From assembly GCA_910585445.1 (NCBI GenBank), contig CAJUEK010000013.1:11383-52269 (forward strand): a stretch of 40,887 bases of DNA. Direction: 5' to 3'. Of this stretch, positions 40,132 through 40,887 are shown one piece after another (within the stretch, counting starts at the first letter, position 1; each line of letters opens with the position of its first letter). The stretch is from an uncultured Bacteroidales bacterium. Lineage in GTDB: Bacteria; Bacteroidota; Bacteroidia; Bacteroidales; UBA932. The translations under genes were made by a program, and so were the position numbers. Below the pieces are notes generated by a model. The model ran no database searches and was not told where the DNA came from. It was given only the letters and a program-made list of their open reading frames with translations.

Positions 40132-40719
40132 ATGAAGACAATAAAGTACCTCCTGTTTTTTGTATGTGCAGTATTATATGGTAATGCTGCATTCGCTCAG
40201 AAAAAGAACGACACGAATGTCAGGGCGTTTGAGTTTGAGGTCGGAGTTGGTTTCGCTGTGGGTTCGAAAGACGGCCTTGTCGGTATGGTTCCCGGGCCCC
40301 ATTTTCTTATTGAGGCCAGGACTAATCTTAAGGACACTCCTTGGGACTTGGGGTTTCAGTTGGCTTATGGCGGAATCTACAGAAAAGACGGTTATCATGA
40401 CTATGTGACAACGAACCGTTTCAGTATGGTCGCGTTCACAGACTACAATTTCCGCTATTGGGACAAGGTTTGCCCGTTCGCCGGCATCGGCTTGGGACGC
40501 ACTACAATCCGTGCAGAGTTTCCTGATTCCGTGTCTGGCGGCACAGAACGCCCGGTCCTGTCGAGCACTTATCCTGCCGTGATATTGAATCCCCGTATCG
40601 GTGTTGAGTTTTTCAACCATTTGCGGCTTACTGCCGAATACAAATGCACCTTTGACAGGCGCAGCAGCTATTTTGCGCTGAACCTCGGCTTTGCTTTCGG
40701 CGGCGGTCGGAAAAAGTGA
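40132..40719 (+). CDS. outer-membrane beta-barrel protein
   Basis: This 195-residue protein has a signal peptide ending AAFAQ (near residue 23). Its mature part shows strand-turn alternation typical of an eight-stranded barrel (FEFEVGVGFAVGSKDGLV, FSMVAFTDYNFRYWDKVCPFAGIGLG, FFNHLRLTAEYKCTF, YFALNLGFAFGGG). It differs from paralogs 1 and 2 and from the lipoprotein. A degraded copy of its N-terminus lies at 38793-38853. It follows paralog 2 by 27 bases and ends at a good terminator. Function unknown. Confidence 0.75.
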   Translation: MKTIKYLLFFVCAVLYGNAAFAQKKNDTNVRAFEFEVGVGFAVGSKDGLVGMVPGPHFLIEARTNLKDTPWDLGFQLAYGGIYRKDGYHDYVTTNRFSMVAFTDYNFRYWDKVCPFAGIGLGRTTIRAEFPDSVSGGTERPVLSSTYPAVILNPRIGVEFFNHLRLTAEYKCTFDRRSSYFALNLGFAFGGGRKK

Positions 40720-40747
40720 TCTGGTATTCCTGCATGGTGATAATAAT

Positions 40748-40795
40748 TTGTGCGCATTGTCGCAAACCTTGCCTCAATGCGCACAAGTTTTATTG
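40748..40795 (+). terminator. intrinsic terminator after the barrel cluster
   Basis: TTGTGCGCATTG (40748-40759) pairs perfectly with CAATGCGCACAA (40775-40786), 12 pairs with a 15-base loop, followed by GTTTTATT. Confidence 0.85.
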
Positions 40796-40835
40796 AATAT
40801 CGTTTAAACAATTGATATTATTATTGTGTTTGCAT

Positions 40836-40887
40836 TAGTGTCCGGTAAAAAATCATAAAAGTTCTTTGAAAATATTGAAAGTTAGGT
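40836..40887 (+). other. possible leader or element end at the window edge
   Basis: TAGTGTCCGGTAAAAA (40836-40851) and GTTCTTTGAAAATATTG (40861-40877) lie just after a terminator. The second resembles leader (boxA-like) sequence seen before rRNA operons in Bacteroidota. The first recalls ends of some insertion sequences. The window stops before either can be tested. Confidence 0.2.

Noticed and set aside
1..40887. CRISPR arrays, tRNA or rRNA genes, phage genes, complete insertion sequences
   Set aside because: No regularly spaced repeats, cloverleaf sequences, transposase or phage proteins were seen on either strand.

Overview
The window reads as a chromosomal segment of a member of the Bacteroidota, probably order Bacteroidales. 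Three things point there. Most starts lack a Shine-Dalgarno sequence. Many starts are preceded by the Bacteroidota -7 box TAnnTTTG, several with a TTTG -33 box 18-21 bases upstream. The protein families are typical of the group: DUF5106-type thioredoxin lipoproteins, a YfhO membrane protein, a Na/Pi-PhoU transporter, an LptC lipoprotein, CpXC, and a TPR-membrane-HTH regulator. I cannot name a genus.

Layout. (1) 1-6.6 kb: hflX and a small PLDc_N-like membrane protein (+), then convergent sdhAB without sdhC, a secreted Ntn-hydrolase and ruvB (-). (2) 6.6-6.9 kb: an AT-rich divergent gap with a cluster of DnaA-box-like sites. Strand-specific codon bias also appears to change across it, so I flag it as a candidate replication origin. 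(3) 6.9-16.3 kb: mfd, then an envelope-biogenesis operon of coaX, a beta-barrel protein, a TPR protein, lptC and a PpiD-like chaperone, ending at a strong terminator. (4) 16.3-21.8 kb: a thioredoxin lipoprotein, ychF, a secreted EEP-family nuclease/phosphatase, a small unlisted ORF, galK, a four-helix membrane protein, a long AT-rich hairpin and a CpXC protein. (5) 21.9-30.4 kb: a large predicted surface metalloprotease/propeller/barrel protein, divergent from a Na/Pi transporter and a DUF5106 lipoprotein, then galM-thyA-folA. (6) 30.6-32 kb: an AT-rich accessory island with an MqsR-like toxin and a Panacea-domain antitoxin, whose end overlaps the next gene. (7) 32-36 kb: yfhO-like and group 4 glycosyltransferase genes (-). 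(8) 36-40.9 kb: a TPR/transmembrane/HTH regulator with repeated putative operators, followed by a cluster of paralogous small beta-barrel proteins, a lipoprotein, and a decayed fragment of one paralog. This last region looks accessory and recently rearranged.

Most of the window is conserved housekeeping and envelope biology. The parts most likely to hold something undescribed are the candidate origin, the metalloprotease-propeller-barrel fusion, the toxin-antitoxin island, and the membrane regulator with its barrel/lipoprotein cluster. No rRNA, tRNA, CRISPR array, complete insertion sequence or phage gene was seen.
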